A DNA stretch of 64,000 nucleotides from an uncultured Lachnospiraceae bacterium (GTDB lineage: Bacteria; Bacillota; Clostridia; Lachnospirales; Lachnospiraceae): the NCBI GenBank assembly GCA_947591155.1, contig CANQDA010000009.1, positions 1-64,000 of the forward strand, read 5' to 3'. Within the stretch, counting starts at the first letter, position 1. The number at the start of each line of letters is the position of its first letter. Shown piece after piece: positions 27,577 to 36,544 of this stretch. The notes under the pieces are model-generated. The model saw only the letters and a list, made by a program, of their open reading frames with translations. It had not been told where the DNA came from and searched no databases. A program made the position numbers and the translations under genes.

Positions 27577-28553
27577 TCATTCTCCTTCTCTGCGTCCGCA
27601 TCCTGAGACAGTTTTGCACCGAAGTCCCCGTGCTCATGGACGCTGCGCACCACATACTGCGGATTCCGGCTCATGCCCTGAAAGATCCGCCCTACATACT
27701 CTCCGACCATCCCCATGAACAGCAGGTTGATCCCCGAGAAAAAGCAGATCGCCGCCATCATCGACGGCCAGCCCATGTAGGTCCATGGGCGCACGATCTT
27801 GATGATCACGACCACAATCGCCCCGAGGATTCCCAACAGCGAAAACACGAAACCGGTGTAAATCGCCATCTGCAGCGGCACGATCGAGAATCCGATGATG
27901 TTCGACCACAGCTGCACCAGCTTTTTAAAGGTGTAGTTCGAGGTACCGACCTCCCGCTCGAAGTGCTCAATCGGCACGGAGCTGATGTTGCGCGTCGTCC
28001 GCAGGAACAGCCCCTGAAGATGCGTGTACGCGCTCTTATACTGGATCGCGTAATCCCGGACAAAACGTCGGATAATCCAGAAGCTCGAGGTGCGCAGATC
28101 CTTCGGTTTCTTCAGAAAGACGCGCAGCGTCATGTAATTGACATAGCTTCCGAAATTGCGAAATTTGCTGTGCTTCTTCTGCGGATAATATCCGTACACG
28201 ATATCGTAGCCCTTCTCGAACTCCTCAAACAGATACGGAAGCTGCGAAGGATGCGTCTGCATATCGTCGTCCATTGCGATGAAGACGTCGCCATCCGCGG
28301 TGTTCAGGCCCGCGAGCACGGCGTTGTGCTGCCCCGCGTTGCGCGCGAGCTCCACCGCTTTCACACAGGGATAGTCCCGCACCAGCGACATCAGCGCAGC
28401 GACCGTCTTGCCGCCGTCCGGAGAACAGTCGTCCACCAGGACAAACTCATAATCCTCTTTATTCAGTTTTTCCATTTCCTGCATCGTCAGCTCAACGACC
28501 TTGCGAATCGTCGCCGACGAATTGTAGCAGGGTATCACGATTGAGTATTTCAA
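27573..28553 (-). CDS. GtrB/CsbB-type family 2 glycosyltransferase
   Basis: This 326-residue protein has a GT-A catalytic domain (YSIVIPCYNS, acidic FVLVDDCSPDGG, metal motif AMDDDMQTHPSQL) and two C-terminal membrane helices. This is the architecture of enzymes that load a sugar onto undecaprenyl phosphate. The best start is TTG 28553, which overlaps the upstream TGA as TTGA and has AGGAGA about 9 nt before it; a longer frame to 28646 would overlap 97 nt of the previous gene. The partner upstream is YfhO-like, mirroring the CsbB-YfhO pair that glycosylates lipoteichoic acid in Bacillus. Confidence 0.88.
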   Translation of the reverse strand: MKYSIVIPCYNSSATIRKVVELTMQEMEKLNKEDYEFVLVDDCSPDGGKTVAALMSLVRDYPCVKAVELARNAGQHNAVLAGLNTADGDVFIAMDDDMQTHPSQLPYLFEEFEKGYDIVYGYYPQKKHSKFRNFGSYVNYMTLRVFLKKPKDLRTSSFWIIRRFVRDYAIQYKSAYTHLQGLFLRTTRNISSVPIEHFEREVGTSNYTFKKLVQLWSNIIGFSIVPLQMAIYTGFVFSLLGILGAIVVVIIKIVRPWTYMGWPSMMAAICFFSGINLLFMGMVGEYVGRIFQGMSRNPQYVVRSVHEHGDFGAKLSQDADAEKENE

Positions 28554-31500
28554 CGCTGTTCTTCTCCTGATCGGCCCTGCCCCTGTTTCCTCTTTCTGAG
28601 CAATCGGGACACGAAGCATAGTATAATTAATAATACCACTGAGCACGGCATAATGACAAGTGCATATTTTGCCCCCGGGATCGCGTATTGCAGCTCGATT
28701 GTGTGCTCCCCGGCTGCAAGCGGCAGCGCCATGTACATATAATTCGCGCGCAGCAGCTCTGCCGGTTTGCCGTCCACGTAAGCGGTCCAGCCGTTCTGGT
28801 AAGGAATGGAGAGCACGAGGATCTTATCCTCCTCGAGCGCAATATCCCCGGAAACGCGGTTGGTCCCGGTCTCCACATGCTCGAGTACGTCCTCCGTGCG
28901 CGCCTGCGTGTACTCCTCCATACGCTCCATCGGCTGGCAGTAAAGCTCCATGCTGTCAAACTGGATCGTGCTCTCCCGGTCCATGCGGATCATGACGGAG
29001 TCCAACGCTTCCTCATGGTATCCGAGATTAAACACGTAATCTTCCTGCTGCGTTCCGTAGCGGTCGTCATTGGAGCGGAACTTGTACTCATACTGGGCGT
29101 CTCCCACGCGAAACCTGACTTTGGTCGCAGTCTCCGACATATCGCCGTCAATAAACGCGTTCTTCAACACAAGATATGTCTCTGAATTTGGCTGGCTGTG
29201 GAATCCAAGCTGGAGCCGATACTTCTCCTTTTTGTTCTCTGCATCCGACGCCTGCGTGTCCTCCCCACCCGCCACCATCGCGTGGTCGAGCAGCATGATC
29301 CCAAGCTCTTTCGTGGATTCTAGCTTCACCTTCTGCGCGGTCAGCAAAGCCTTCGCCTGCCCGCCCGTCGCCTTTTGCAGATCCTGCACCGTCGCCTCGT
29401 CCTCCAACATGACCTTCTGCATCAGGACCTCCTGGCGTTGCACGACGTCGTACTGCTCCAGCTCCTCCCGCGTGATCGCATCCGTATAGGTATAGCCGAG
29501 CGGAAACGCATACCGGTTCTCGCTGACTACTGTCTCGTTCCCGTTCACCTCCGCACGTTTTACTTCTTCATATCCGTAAGGAAGCGGGCGCTTGCTGTTC
29601 GCATAAGCCGCATAGTACTTCACCGCCGCCGGCGCGTTCAGGAAGGCACGGTTGTTCAAGCCCATGAACTGGGTGATGCTGTAAGAGGTAGCCCCCATCT
29701 TCTCCAGATACTCCAGGATGCAGCCGTTCATCGTGCTGTTAAACATATAGATACTGTTGTAATCAAATATGATCGACGACGAGATCGTGTTGTAGTCGAG
29801 CTGCGTCGTCCCGACCCGGTAAAAACTGTCATCTTCCAGCTCCTGCGTCGCAAGCAGCGGAGTCGTCGCCGCCTGCTCATACGTCCGACCTGGCCTCGCG
29901 TATTCCCGGTACGCGCCGCTCAGCTCAAACAGAGTAAATCCATTATAGAACACCATCACAAACGCCAACAGAATGAGTGCGCACTGTCTGCCACGGCGTG
30001 TCAGCCTCCGCGCGTCCTCCTGCGCGAACAGTACAAAAAGAAGAATCACAGCGAGGAAAATCGCCGCCAGCTTCGTGTACTGCGTGACAAGGCAATCCCC
30101 GAAAAATGCAAAATACATGTACACTCCGACCGCTGCCGCGCAGATCGTCAGCTCTTTTCTGCTCATCCGGAACAGATCCGGCAAGCAGTCCGCGACGATA
30201 TAGGCTACGAGCAGCGAGATCATGTAGCACCAGCGGTTCGAAATCGAGCTGAAACCGGAAAGCACAAAACCGGAAAGCGGCATCGCCATCATGGCTGCGG
30301 CGATCAGCGACAATGCTTTCAGTTCCCTGCGTCCTTTCCTCAGGAACAGAATCACCACGGCAAAAAACGAGATTGGAAGGAAGCCAAGGCGCAGCCAGTC
30401 GCCCGGAGCATTTACCGACGTCGGAAACGACATGAAGCAGCGCAACAGCCACTGGGCGTTGTAATAGAGGAGCGACGGCGTCTTGATGATCGCGTTCCCG
30501 CTGCGCCCAGAACCGGCGTACACGCCGATGTTTGACACCAGAATGATGCAGGACATCGCGATGCCAAGCAGATAACTCCCGCTGATCGCGAGCCCTTTCC
30601 CTATAAATCCCTTCAGGCTCTTCTTCCCCGGGCCGCAGAAATAGCGCACAAGAAAATAAATTCCCATGCCGAACGTGCTCATATACAGGAAATAGTAATT
30701 GCTGAACATCGCCAGCGCCACAAAGATTGTGCACAGATACCATCTCCGCCCCCGCAGGATCTCCTCGATCGAAAGGATCAGCAGAGGAAGCATGATCATC
30801 GCGATCATAAACATCGGATGCCGGTCCCCTCCGTACAGAGAGAACCCGCAGAATACATACACCACGCTCGCAAAGAACGTGATGAAATAGTCTTTTTTAA
30901 AGTACAGGAAAAAAATGGAGGACGTGATCCCCGCAAGGTAAAAGCGGAGCAGGATCAACACCGTGTGCAGCGTCTCCACATGCTTCGCGCCAAAAAGCGC
31001 GTTGAGAAAATACAGCGGTTCCATACTGTAGACGACCTCGCTCCCCATTCCGAAGCGGAAATCGTACATCGGAAGCTCAAAATTTCCATGCAGAAAATTC
31101 GCGACAAGCCCGCGCATGTAATTGGCAAAATAGACTGCGCGCGGATAGTACTGCGGAATCGTGTCCTGTCGCCATATCAGCGTTCTTCCGCGATACAAAA
31201 ACGGCAAAAACACCAGAACGGTCAAAAGCGCGAACACCACCGTATAGATTGCAAAATATACAGCCGTCTTTCCCCGCGTCCGCCCCGCCAGGCGATCCGC
31301 CGTCGCGGCATACCAGCGGAACACAGCCCTGATCCCGAAGAATCCGGCGAGCACCAAAACAAGCAGGATCAGAGCAACCGCAAGAGTCTTCCATGTAACG
31401 AACGGTCCCACTCCGGCCGTGCTCAGGACAAGCACCAGAAACGCATAGACTGGGAACACTGCTTCAAATAGACAGCACAGCCTGCGCGCAAAGCGGACAC

Positions 31501-32323
31501 GCAGCGTGAGCTCCGTCAGACCTTCGGACGCAGCGTACACCAGATATACCGGAAGCAGCGAAATGGCTATCCCGGCCAAACTCCTGACGGGCGTGCGGTA
31601 CAGAAGCGCCGATGCCGCCGATACGACCGCGCAGATCAGCGCGATCTTCCATTGAAATCCCGGCTTGTTATCCTCAAACCACATTCCGAGCAGGAAAAAC
31701 GTGAAGTACGGAACACACGGCACCGCCGGCTGAAGATCCGAACCGATAAAAGAAGCCGCCAGCGGATAGAGATCCTGCCGAGAACTGAGAGACGCGCAGA
31801 GCAGAAACAGCAGCCCGGCGAAAAGCATTTTCTTTCCGTCCCCGGCCAGACGCGCAAGCGCCGTGTCGAAGAATTTTACAAGCAGCAACGTAACCGCCAG
31901 CGAAAAAAAGAGTGCGGAGATCGTAGGAATACGGATCAGCGAGACCGTGTCCGACAGCACGGACAAGGCCGCCGACTTGTCCTCCGACATGAAGACCGCC
32001 TGCCAGTTCTGCAGAATCCTATCGACAAACGTCAATCCGAAGAAATACAGGAAATACCTGAGTATCTCAGCGTTGAGCCATCTCTCCGCACGCTCATCCG
32101 AAGCCATGCGCTTCTGTCTCCTGTAACAGTATCCAAGCAAGAAGAAAAATCCGGGCACAAACACCCAGTAAAGCGCCCTATTGACCACATTGACAAAGCG
32201 GGCGGTCGGATCTGCAAGCTTCTGCATGGTCAAAAACAGAAAGTAAGCGCCAAACAGGAAAAGGCTCATCTCTTCGTCGCACCGATTCTGCCGCACTGTC
32301 GTCACTTTCTTCATCATAGCCAT
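28550..32323 (-). CDS. YfhO-like GT-C membrane protein with an extra N-terminal multi-helix domain
   Basis: This protein of about 1257 residues is larger than typical YfhO proteins. From about residue 350 onward it matches the YfhO family: membrane helices after YFAIYTVVF, the QDTIPQYYPRA loop, a soluble part and a last helix near the end. Bacillus and Listeria relatives transfer sugars from undecaprenyl phosphate to lipoteichoic acid. The first 340 or so residues form about ten helices resembling the acyltransferase-3 fold (WVFVPGFFFLLGY), but the usual catalytic His motif near the N-terminus is not evident. I start at ATG 32323, preceded by AGAGGAGAACC. It heads an operon with the GT2 and the ATP-grasp gene. 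Confidence 0.82.
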   Translation of the reverse strand: MAMMKKVTTVRQNRCDEEMSLFLFGAYFLFLTMQKLADPTARFVNVVNRALYWVFVPGFFFLLGYCYRRQKRMASDERAERWLNAEILRYFLYFFGLTFVDRILQNWQAVFMSEDKSAALSVLSDTVSLIRIPTISALFFSLAVTLLLVKFFDTALARLAGDGKKMLFAGLLFLLCASLSSRQDLYPLAASFIGSDLQPAVPCVPYFTFFLLGMWFEDNKPGFQWKIALICAVVSAASALLYRTPVRSLAGIAISLLPVYLVYAASEGLTELTLRVRFARRLCCLFEAVFPVYAFLVLVLSTAGVGPFVTWKTLAVALILLVLVLAGFFGIRAVFRWYAATADRLAGRTRGKTAVYFAIYTVVFALLTVLVFLPFLYRGRTLIWRQDTIPQYYPRAVYFANYMRGLVANFLHGNFELPMYDFRFGMGSEVVYSMEPLYFLNALFGAKHVETLHTVLILLRFYLAGITSSIFFLYFKKDYFITFFASVVYVFCGFSLYGGDRHPMFMIAMIMLPLLILSIEEILRGRRWYLCTIFVALAMFSNYYFLYMSTFGMGIYFLVRYFCGPGKKSLKGFIGKGLAISGSYLLGIAMSCIILVSNIGVYAGSGRSGNAIIKTPSLLYYNAQWLLRCFMSFPTSVNAPGDWLRLGFLPISFFAVVILFLRKGRRELKALSLIAAAMMAMPLSGFVLSGFSSISNRWCYMISLLVAYIVADCLPDLFRMSRKELTICAAAVGVYMYFAFFGDCLVTQYTKLAAIFLAVILLFVLFAQEDARRLTRRGRQCALILLAFVMVFYNGFTLFELSGAYREYARPGRTYEQAATTPLLATQELEDDSFYRVGTTQLDYNTISSSIIFDYNSIYMFNSTMNGCILEYLEKMGATSYSITQFMGLNNRAFLNAPAAVKYYAAYANSKRPLPYGYEEVKRAEVNGNETVVSENRYAFPLGYTYTDAITREELEQYDVVQRQEVLMQKVMLEDEATVQDLQKATGGQAKALLTAQKVKLESTKELGIMLLDHAMVAGGEDTQASDAENKKEKYRLQLGFHSQPNSETYLVLKNAFIDGDMSETATKVRFRVGDAQYEYKFRSNDDRYGTQQEDYVFNLGYHEEALDSVMIRMDRESTIQFDSMELYCQPMERMEEYTQARTEDVLEHVETGTNRVSGDIALEEDKILVLSIPYQNGWTAYVDGKPAELLRANYMYMALPLAAGEHTIELQYAIPGAKYALVIMPCSVVLLIILCFVSRLLRKRKQGQGRSGEEQR

Positions 32324-32340
32324 TGGTTCTCCTCTATAAT

Positions 32341-32652
32341 AAAGCCCACGGATTGCTCTCATCCGTTCGCAATTGCTGCTTTGCTCATTCGTTTAGCGTC
32401 TCTCATGCAGAGTCAGACTTGCAAATAAATTTGCAGTCTGCCCTGCATGGAGACCGGGCCGTTTCTTCTACAAAATAAAAGCCCACGGATTGCTACGTGC
32501 TCCGCACTCTCGCAATCCTGAAACGTATTCGCAAATCGCATTGCTCTCATCCGTTCGCAATTGCTGCTTTGCTCATTCGTTTAGCGTCTCTCATGCAGAG
32601 TCAGACTTGCAAATAAATTTGCAGTCTGCCCTGCATGGAGACTGGGCTTTTA
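32341..32652. repeat. Direct repeat of ~107 bp carrying strong hairpins, downstream of mgtE
   Basis: The segment 32354-32460 (TGCTCTCATCCGTTCGCAAT onward) recurs at 32540-32646 with essentially no change (C/T near the end). AAAGCCCACGGATTGCT also precedes both. Each copy contains a long hairpin built on CAGACTTGCAAAT/ATTTGCAGTCTG and flanking ATGCAG/CTGCAT. The outer ATAAAAGCCCA and TGGGCTTTTAT ends form a terminator-like stem. This fills the 332-bp gap and probably terminates mgtE transcription. No gene is seen. Confidence 0.88.
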
Positions 32653-32655
32653 TCG

Positions 32656-34002
32656 TTATATCCCCAGCATCCGCGTCGCGATCTGGAAATAGATCACGAG
32701 CGAGATCGCATCGACGATCGTCGTAATGAACGGACTTGCCATGACAGCCGGGTCAAACCCCATCTGCTTCGCGAGAATTGGCAGCACACAGCCCACAATC
32801 TTCGCCACGATCACCGTCACCACCATCGTGAGGCAGACGACGAGCGCCACCTGCATCCCCACGTGGTCGAACAAAAGCAGCTTGCCGAAATTCACGACCG
32901 CGAGCGTGAGGCCGCACAGCACAGCCACACGGATCTCCTTCCAGATCACTCGAAAAGCGTCCTTGAACTCGATCTCCCCGAGGGATATGCTTCGAATGAC
33001 CGTCACCGACGTCTGTCCGCCCGCGTTTCCGCCGGTGTCCATGAACATCGGAATGTACATCGTCAGCACCGCGTATGTCGCCAGCGCGTTCTGGTATCCC
33101 TGAATGATCTTCCCTGTGAACGTCGCGGAGACCATCAGGAACAGCAGCCACGGGATGCGCTTCTGGAACGTCTCGAATACCGAAGTCTTCATGTAAGATT
33201 TATCGGTCGGCGTGATAGCCGCCATCTTTTCGATATCCTCCGTCGCCTCCTGCTCAATGATATCCATGACGTCGTCGACCGTGATGATCCCGACGAGACG
33301 ATTCTCGCTGTCCACGACCGGCATAGCGTCAAAATCGTACTTCTGGAACTGTCTCGCCACTTCCTCCTGGTCCATCATCGTGTTGATCGTGATGACGTTC
33401 TCCTCCATCAGATCTCCGATCCTGGCTTCCGGTGAGCTCAAAAGCAGCATTCTGAGCGAGATCGTCCCGCGGATCTTGCGGTACTGGTTGATCACATAAC
33501 AGGTATTGATCGTCTCCTTGTCGATCCCGGTGCGGCGGATCCGCTCGATCGCCTGCGCCACGGTGTACTCTTCCTTCAGGTCGACGTACTCGACCGTCAT
33601 CACGCTCCCTGCGGAATCCTCCGGGTACTGGAGCAGGTGATTGATATCCCGCCTGGTCTCAGGCGTCGTCTGCGCCAGAAGCCTCTTCACGACGCCCGCC
33701 GGCATCTCCTCCATCAGGTCGGACGCGTCGTCCGCGTACAGATTGTCGATGATGTTAGCCGCCTCGCGCTCTGTCAGTGACGTGATGATCTTGCGCTCCA
33801 CCTCGATCGGCAGATGCGAAAACACATCCGCCGCGATCGCCTTCGGCAAAATGCGGAACACCTTCAGCTGATCATTCTCGGAGCCCTCCAGCTCCTCGAG
33901 CAACGCCGCGATATCCGCTTCGTTCATGTCCGTGACTTCGCTGCGGATCTTCGCGTACTGCTTATGCTCGATACAGTCCTTTAATGTCTCGATGTCTAAC
34001 AT
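32656..34002 (-). CDS. mgtE: Magnesium transporter MgtE
   Basis: This 448-residue Mg2+ channel/transporter has an N-terminal helical superhelix domain (1-125), two CBS domains (about 135-255) and five C-terminal membrane helices with the pore motif DTGGNAGGQTS. The cytosolic domains sense Mg2+ and gate the pore. An AGGGAGGTTTGTC site precedes the ATG. Its leader contains an overlapping short ORF that could act in regulation, but no M-box riboswitch is recognisable. Confidence 0.96.
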   Translation of the reverse strand: MLDIETLKDCIEHKQYAKIRSEVTDMNEADIAALLEELEGSENDQLKVFRILPKAIAADVFSHLPIEVERKIITSLTEREAANIIDNLYADDASDLMEEMPAGVVKRLLAQTTPETRRDINHLLQYPEDSAGSVMTVEYVDLKEEYTVAQAIERIRRTGIDKETINTCYVINQYRKIRGTISLRMLLLSSPEARIGDLMEENVITINTMMDQEEVARQFQKYDFDAMPVVDSENRLVGIITVDDVMDIIEQEATEDIEKMAAITPTDKSYMKTSVFETFQKRIPWLLFLMVSATFTGKIIQGYQNALATYAVLTMYIPMFMDTGGNAGGQTSVTVIRSISLGEIEFKDAFRVIWKEIRVAVLCGLTLAVVNFGKLLLFDHVGMQVALVVCLTMVVTVIVAKIVGCVLPILAKQMGFDPAVMASPFITTIVDAISLVIYFQIATRMLGI

Positions 34003-34087
34003 GACAAACCTCCCTTTGTGCAGTTTTTATGTGGGGATCAGGCCCCGATGCGTCCGCTGTGCCCATCTTCGTCGTACTTCGCGTCAT
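33962..34087 (-). CDS. Possible 41-codon leader ORF overlapping the start of mgtE
   Basis: An ATG at 34087 opens 41 codons (MTRSTTKMGTADASGPDP at the start) that overlap the first 41 nt of mgtE in another frame. A G-rich AGGAAAGGTGG precedes it. The mgtE ribosome binding site lies inside it, so translating it could expose or hide that site. I recognise no family. It could be a chance ORF in a GC-rich leader. Confidence 0.3.
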   Translation of the reverse strand: MTRSTTKMGTADASGPDPHIKTAQREVCHVRHRDIKGLYRA

Positions 34088-34138
34088 AAAAACCACCACC
34101 TTTCCTTTGTCATGTCAGAGTCATTTTCCATTGAGAAT

Positions 34139-34184
34139 GAAAAAGGGCTGCGCAAAACCGGATATCCGATCCCGCAACAGCCCG
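34139..34184 (-). terminator. Rho-independent terminator after the small membrane protein gene
   Basis: On the minus strand GGGCTGTTGCG pairs with GCGCAGCCC across a loop and is followed by TTTTTCATTC. It separates the gene at 34235-34495 from the mgtE leader. Confidence 0.75.
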
Positions 34185-34234
34185 GAGCGCCTGAAATATC
34201 GCCGTTCATTCCCCGAAGGGATACGAACCTGAAA

Positions 34235-34495
34235 CTATTCTTCCTCCAGATCCAGGGTATCCATAAAGTCGTCAATCGCCGCTGTGTCAACTGTGTAGGT
34301 CGGCTTATTTGCCGGTGTCGTCGTATCCTCAGGATTCAATGTCCTGTAAACGGAAAACCCTACCCAAGCCACCATGACAAGCGCTACCAGCGACAGACCT
34401 GCCTTCGCAGCCATCCACTCTCTCTTCTGTTTCTTAATGATCTGCGCGCGATTGCGCTTTTCTTCTTTATAACGGTCAACCTTCGCCTGACTCAT
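34235..34495 (-). CDS. Small single-pass membrane protein of unknown function
   Basis: These 86 residues have a basic N-terminus (about 1-30, rich in Lys and Arg), one membrane helix (about 33-52, LSLVALVMVAWVGFSVY), a Thr/Pro linker and an acidic end (DDFMDTLDLEEE). The arrangement predicts an inside N-terminus and an outside C-terminus. A GAAGGAGAG site precedes the ATG and a terminator follows, supporting expression. I do not recognise a characterised family. Confidence 0.72.
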   Translation of the reverse strand: MSQAKVDRYKEEKRNRAQIIKKQKREWMAAKAGLSLVALVMVAWVGFSVYRTLNPEDTTTPANKPTYTVDTAAIDDFMDTLDLEEE

Positions 34496-34647
34496 GCGTA
34501 TCTCTCCTTCTGTTGTATCTTATAAAATATCATTAAGAACAGTATACACGATTCTCGAAAGATTTCAAGTATTTTATTGCACTCCCGGGCCGCGCGCCCG
34601 CCACCGCCTTTGTCTGCGTCCGGCGCGTCCCGCTGCTCTTTCGGATC

Positions 34648-35487
34648 TCATATCACCATGATGATCCCGCCGTCGCTCGCGTACAGCGTGGAGATGCCTC
34701 CCGTATCGAGCAGGATCGCGTCCTTCACCCGGATGCGCGCAAGAACCGCGTCGCGGACCATCTCCCCGCGCGCCCGGCAGTTGCAGTGCGAGATCGCCAG
34801 AACCTTCTCCTCCGGATGCTCCACGCGCTCCGTCAGATAATCCACCATCTTCACGAGCGCCTTGTTGATCCCGCGGGCCTGGTCGAGCTGAACGATCGTG
34901 CCCTCCGGCGTGGAGCCCATGACGGGCTTGATCTTCAACGCCGTCGCGATAAACGCCTTGACATTGCTGAGACGCCCGTTCTTGCGCAGCGCGTCGAGGC
35001 TTTCCAGGACAAAGTACGTATTCTGGCTATCGATGTAGGACTCCACCTCTTCCACCAGAGCGTCGAACTCCATCCCGGCCTCCTCGCATTCCTGAATCTT
35101 CCGCGTGATCAGCGTCTCACCGATCGAGGCCGAGCGGGAATTGAACACATGGATCTTCATCTCCGGCCGCTCCTCGAGCGCGAGCCCCTTCGCGAGCAGC
35201 GCGCTGTTGTACGAGCCGCTCAGCTCCGCCGAGAGCGTTACCACGTACGCCCGCTGCCCCGCCTTCTCGTATGCCGTCTTGTAAAACTCGGGCGACGGGC
35301 AGGCCGACCTCGGACAGTTCGGACTCTGTGCCACCTTCTTCAGAAAATCCTGCTGGTCGAACGTGTCGTCATCCACAAACGAATAATGATCCACCTGCAT
35401 CGTCAAGGGCGCGGGAATGACCCTCTCGTCCTGCTTCATCGCCTCCGTGCGCTCCCCACAGCTGTCCATCACAATCACATACTCCAT
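34648..35487 (-). CDS. DegV family fatty-acid-binding protein
   Basis: This 279-residue protein has the two-domain DegV fold. It shows the family's acidic start (VIVMDSCGE), PRSACPSPEFY, the lipid-head-binding LSAELSGSYNSA motif and VFNSRSAS. DegV proteins bind a fatty acid and, as FakB subunits, present it to the kinase FakA; no FakA gene is nearby, so that role is an inference. I start at ATG 35487, with GGGAGGTTATCT just upstream, rather than 21 codons earlier. Confidence 0.93.
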   Translation of the reverse strand: MEYVIVMDSCGERTEAMKQDERVIPAPLTMQVDHYSFVDDDTFDQQDFLKKVAQSPNCPRSACPSPEFYKTAYEKAGQRAYVVTLSAELSGSYNSALLAKGLALEERPEMKIHVFNSRSASIGETLITRKIQECEEAGMEFDALVEEVESYIDSQNTYFVLESLDALRKNGRLSNVKAFIATALKIKPVMGSTPEGTIVQLDQARGINKALVKMVDYLTERVEHPEEKVLAISHCNCRARGEMVRDAVLARIRVKDAILLDTGGISTLYASDGGIIMVI

Positions 35488-35641
35488 AGATAACCTCCCT
35501 GCACCAATGGGCCATACTGATTCATTAACGCGCTTTGTTTCAAAAAACATTTAACCTAGTTTTTATTACTACATATATACTAACATAAGTATGCGCCATT
35601 GAAAAGGAAAAAATCCTTTTTTCTGTTTTTTTCTAAAAGGA

Positions 35642-35671
35642 TTGCCATATTCCCTGTTTTTCTTATATACT
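35642..35671 (+). promoter_or_regulatory. Predicted promoter of the DUF5721-like gene
   Basis: TTGCCA (35642-35647) and TATACT (35666-35671) are separated by 18 nt, about 100 nt upstream of the TTG start at 35768. Confidence 0.4.
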
Positions 35672-35767
35672 GTGGATACAGATGCGAGTTTCCGACCCGC
35701 CCGCAAGAGCAGACCGGCGACAGCGCACAGAGCCACATTGACTATTTCGGCGACGGAGGACACAGAT

Positions 35768-36271
35768 TTGCGCTCCTATCAGATTCAAGATATCAAAGAC
35801 TTCATGAAAAAAATGCTCATCGGCGAGACGTTCGACAGCTTTCTGCTCTCGGAGGCGTCGATCACGACGTACGCGACTTTTCAGATCGACGGAAGCTTTC
35901 ACCCGGAGTATCTGGGCAGCGCCGAGAAGGAGCTGCTGACCGCCGAGCGGGCAGGCTACGCGCTCTGGCGGCGCGTGCGCCCCTTCTTCTTCGACCTTAC
36001 GAAGGGGAAAAACACGCCGCTTGGCTTTCGTATCGTCTTTCGGCTCGCGCCGCACAATGTCGAGCGGCTCATCGCTCAGTCCGGTGTCTCCGTGCGCGCG
36101 GAGGATGTGGACGGCCTCTTCCTGAACATTCATTTCGACGGGACGGCGCTCACCTGCACGAGCGGCGTCTCGCTGCGCGTCTTCTCGCTCGACAAATCGC
36201 TCGAACACGCGTGGGATGAGATGCTGGAGCGGTTCTTCCGGCGCGAAGGGATTGCGCAGATCCCTGTTTAA
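35768..36271 (+). CDS. DUF5721-like protein of unknown function
   Basis: This 167-residue soluble protein begins LRSYQIQDIKDFMKKML and contains SEASITTYATFQIDG, a pattern I associate with a Lachnospiraceae family annotated as DUF5721; the function is unknown. The best start is TTG 35768, with a perfect GGAGG 7 nt upstream. Upstream in-frame ATGs lack a site and give a poor N-terminus. The stop codon (GTTTAA) lies inside the CCTGTTTAA border of hairpin element P, so the element abuts the gene exactly. Confidence 0.72.
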   Translation: MRSYQIQDIKDFMKKMLIGETFDSFLLSEASITTYATFQIDGSFHPEYLGSAEKELLTAERAGYALWRRVRPFFFDLTKGKNTPLGFRIVFRLAPHNVERLIAQSGVSVRAEDVDGLFLNIHFDGTALTCTSGVSLRVFSLDKSLEHAWDEMLERFFRREGIAQIPV

Positions 36272-36418
36272 CAAACATCGGACGGAATCGCACGGTACCC
36301 TTCCTGGGTATTTCCCGTCAAAACCGCAATATCGGCTTTTAAAAGGGAAAGCCGATATTGAACGGCTTTGTGCCGGAAAACACCCGGAAATCCCTGCGAT
36401 TCCTGTCAATGAAATGCT
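36263..36418 (-). repeat. Hairpin element P, copy 2 (inverted)
   Basis: The reverse complement matches 22579-22735 almost base for base, including the CAATATCGGCTTT/AAAGCCGATATTG stem, GGTACC, and the GGAATCGCA/TGCGATTCC outer arms. It lies between the DUF5721-like gene and the htpG control region. Confidence 0.9.
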
Positions 36419-36446
36419 GTACATTTCTCGGTTATTTGCCCGATTG

Positions 36447-36473
36447 TTAGCACTCAACGAAAATGAGTGCTAA
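36447..36473. promoter_or_regulatory. CIRCE element (HrcA operator)
   Basis: TTAGCACTC-N9-GAGTGCTAA is a perfect match to the CIRCE consensus. It lies 7 bp upstream of the -35 of htpG. HrcA binding there would repress htpG until heat or unfolded protein titrates the GroEL system. Confidence 0.97.
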
Positions 36474-36480
36474 TTTTTTC

Positions 36481-36509
36481 TTGACATTTTATAATTCGGG
36501 TATTAAGAT
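36481..36509 (+). promoter_or_regulatory. htpG promoter
   Basis: TTGACA (36481-36486), 17-nt spacer and TAAGAT (36504-36509) form a near-consensus sigma-A promoter just downstream of the CIRCE. The leader is about 30 nt and contains AAAAAAGGAG. Confidence 0.85.
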
Positions 36510-36544
36510 ATGCTTCAGAACAATAAAAAAGGAGATGTTGCTGC

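Noticed and set aside
34195..34234. tRNA T-loop-like sequence (GGTTCGTATCCC) on the minus strand
   Set aside because: No acceptor, D or anticodon arms can be formed around it, and it is next to the stop of the small membrane protein gene.
34003..34234. M-box magnesium riboswitch in the mgtE leader
   Set aside because: The conserved M-box sequence blocks are not present; only a short ORF and an upstream terminator are visible.
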